From: Alphaproteobacteria bacterium
Lineage (GTDB): Bacteria; Pseudomonadota; Alphaproteobacteria; Acetobacterales; Acetobacteraceae
Direction: 5' to 3'
Length of the DNA stretch: 64,000 nt
Assembly: GCA_017307285.1 (NCBI GenBank)
Contig: JAFKFI010000051.1
Span: 21,956 to 85,955 of the forward strand
Shown here: in pieces, positions 62,627 through 64,000 of the stretch
Layout: every line of letters starts with the position of its first letter
Numbering within the stretch: the first letter of the stretch is position 1
The notes under the pieces: generated by a model
Databases searched by the model: none
Told to the model about the DNA's origin: nothing
The model's input: only the letters and a program-made list of their open reading frames with translations
Position numbers and translations under genes: made by a program

Positions 62627-64000
62627 TCAGGAGCCCGCTCGGCGCCGCTGCGAGACCATCGCCGTCGGTGCCGACGTGGCAAGCGGAGTCGCCGGCGCAT
62701 AGTTGTCGAGGAAATTACGCAGTTGCGGGGAATGGAGAATGCCAGAACGCCCGGCCTCGATCAGCCGATCCACATCATCACGCCTGAGGGTGAGCCCGGT
62801 CCGTATCGCCAGCAGCTGTTCCCTCTCCGGACTCTCCGGCAGACCGGTCAGCGAGACATGAATGAGCTCGCCGTCGACATCCTCGCATGGAATGCCGTCG
62901 ATCCGCGATGCTTGCGCACAGCGCGTCTGTTTGAGGGCCACGACGAACTCCCTCAACTGCTGATCGACGGTCTGCAGCGTCTCGAAATTGAAGCGATCGA
63001 TCGTAACTCCTGCGACGAGGCCGAACAGCGAAAAGATACCGCCAACCACGCGACGCTGCGCCACACTGGTATCCGCCGATCCCTGACCGTCGATGCTCAG
63101 CACCAGCACCCGCCGAACACGCTCCAGGCGAGCGGTCTTCGTTTGCGGGTTCAGTTGGGCGATGGCCTGCATCTCGGCTCCGGCGGCTCGCATCGCGAGA
63201 TTGTCGGCCACGCCACCGTCGACCAGATGCACGTACTTCACGCGCTGGCTGTCGAGATAGCGTTCGGCGTTTCTGGCTTCGCTGCCAATGCGCGAACGGG
63301 GATCGTCACGCTGTGCCTCGGTCACGCGCCGCAGCCAACCCGGCTGCCGACCGCCGCAGGCGGCCGCGTGGTTGGTCAGGGTGATCGGCGAGAACAGGCC
63401 TGGAAACCCATTGGACGCCGCAACCGCGCGGGCAATCGGAAAATCATCAAGGTCGGAGCAGATGAGGTCGAACGTATCCTGGGTGAACAAGAAGGGAGTG
63501 CCGAACGCAATATCCGTCGCACCGACGGCGACCAAGGGCCGGCCGAGCTCCTTGAGATCGGCATAGCGCGCTCCGTGGAACATCTCCCGATCATAAACCC
63601 GCTCCATGAAATCGTTCGTTCCAACTGTCGGATCGATCAGCCAGGTCCAGTTCCACGGCAGCAGATAGATGCCGAAGATGTTGGCTTCGGTATCCCGGTA
63701 GAGAAAATCGTGCTCGTAGCGCCCGAACGTCGCCTGCCGGTGCAGCCCGTAATACGCGGCGGTGAAGCTGCCCCCCGATACCCCCGCGATCGCATCGACC
63801 TCGCTGAGCAGCGAGCGGGGGCCGACCACGGTCGGCACCACCAGCTCGCGCAAGCCCTTGAGCGCTCCGTAGGAAAATGACGCTGAGCGCTTGCCGCCGC
63901 CCGACATCGCCGGGCGCAATCTGCCGGGACGCGACGCCGTTGCGGAGGAGGAGTGAGCCGCGGGCGCTCGCTCGGTTCGCGTCAGAAGGACATACCCATG
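62627..64000 (-). CDS. Patatin-like phospholipase (5' end outside window)
   Basis: The frame remains open to the last base of the window, so the true start is outside or uncertain (a TTG at 63919 and an ATG at 63907 lie within it). The visible protein has the patatin dyad and glycine loop: the oxyanion loop AMSGGGKRSASFSYGAL, the nucleophile elbow AIAGVSGGSFTAAYYG (Ser in G-V-S-G-G), and the catalytic Asp in HLVDGGVADNLAMRAAG. It would hydrolyse acyl esters of phospholipids. The C-terminal region (ERVRRVLVLSIDGQGS, and the last third) is unlike plant patatins but common in bacterial members. Confidence 0.87.
   Translation of the reverse strand, partial: HGYVLLTRTERAPAAHSSSATASRPGRLRPAMSGGGKRSASFSYGALKGLRELVVPTVVGPRSLLSEVDAIAGVSGGSFTAAYYGLHRQATFGRYEHDFLYRDTEANIFGIYLLPWNWTWLIDPTVGTNDFMERVYDREMFHGARYADLKELGRPLVAVGATDIAFGTPFLFTQDTFDLICSDLDDFPIARAVAASNGFPGLFSPITLTNHAAACGGRQPGWLRRVTEAQRDDPRSRIGSEARNAERYLDSQRVKYVHLVDGGVADNLAMRAAGAEMQAIAQLNPQTKTARLERVRRVLVLSIDGQGSADTSVAQRRVVGGIFSLFGLVAGVTIDRFNFETLQTVDQQLREFVVALKQTRCAQASRIDGIPCEDVDGELIHVSLTGLPESPEREQLLAIRTGLTLRRDDVDRLIEAGRSGILHSPQLRNFLDNYAPATPLATSAPTAMVSQRRRAGS

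Noticed and set aside
1..64000. Search by eye for CRISPR arrays, rRNA and tRNA
   Set aside because: No regular spacer-repeat pattern, no rRNA-like sequence and no tRNA cloverleaf with a TTCRANY loop were recognised. Reading by eye can miss a single tRNA, so an RNA-gene program should confirm.

Overview
The window is GC-rich, densely packed alphaproteobacterial chromosome, most likely from the Acetobacteraceae (Rhodospirillales). I base this on gene content and order, not on a database search: a sorbosone-type PQQ dehydrogenase, a five-gene operon running from a CDP-alcohol phosphotransferase through PerM, HdaA and Ppk to Ppx, divergent purMN, an aa3-oxidase subunit IV microprotein, aconitase near ccmAB, and frequent 4-base ATGA overlaps between genes. 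I recognised no rRNA, tRNA or CRISPR array.

Layout. 0-9 kb: the end of a sorbosone-dehydrogenase-like lipoprotein gene, then a complete Pha/Mrp-type K+(Na+)/H+ antiporter operon (phaAB fused, C, D, E, F, G) headed by an EIIA(Ntr)-like gene and divergent from a tandem universal-stress protein. 9-17.7 kb: a patchy region with an intact RND efflux pair and an intact wrbA/LysR pair, embedded in gene debris: a DUF736 tail, a frameshifted VOC dioxygenase joined to the tail of a hydrolase, and a broken ScpA-like gene. 17.7-30.8 kb: housekeeping core (DJ-1 family protein, ppx, ppk, hdaA, perM, CDP-alcohol phosphotransferase, purMN, ctaH-like microprotein, a two-gene PLP operon, an M20 amidohydrolase, sufE). 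30.8-48 kb: an MBOAT plus AlgJ-like O-acetylation pair, a class III cyclase, MFS and FUSC transporters, acnA, ccmAB, a GH13 alpha-glucosidase with a visible promoter/operator, a PhyH dioxygenase and an LLM-class oxidoreductase. 48-64 kb: envelope genes (lipoproteins, DUF1269, DcaP-like porin), a second and differently built Mrp operon (E-F-G-[DUF4040+B]-C-D-D), then on the other strand glutaminase, a DHA2 exporter and an AbgT transporter, and finally a DUF4142 lipoprotein and a patatin that runs off the window.

How the parts work together. The dominant theme is ion and pH homeostasis: two multisubunit cation/proton antiporters of different architecture, one translationally coupled to a phosphotransferase regulator known in other bacteria to control K+ transport, and one facing a glutaminase/transporter cluster that could contribute to acid resistance. 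The most unusual molecular detail is that the last antiporter-like subunit of the second Mrp operon has Ala where the otherwise conserved membrane Glu of this superfamily should be, while its two Lys positions are kept. The most informative evolutionary region is 9-17.7 kb, which looks like a decayed mobile insertion that left efflux and quinone-defence genes working.
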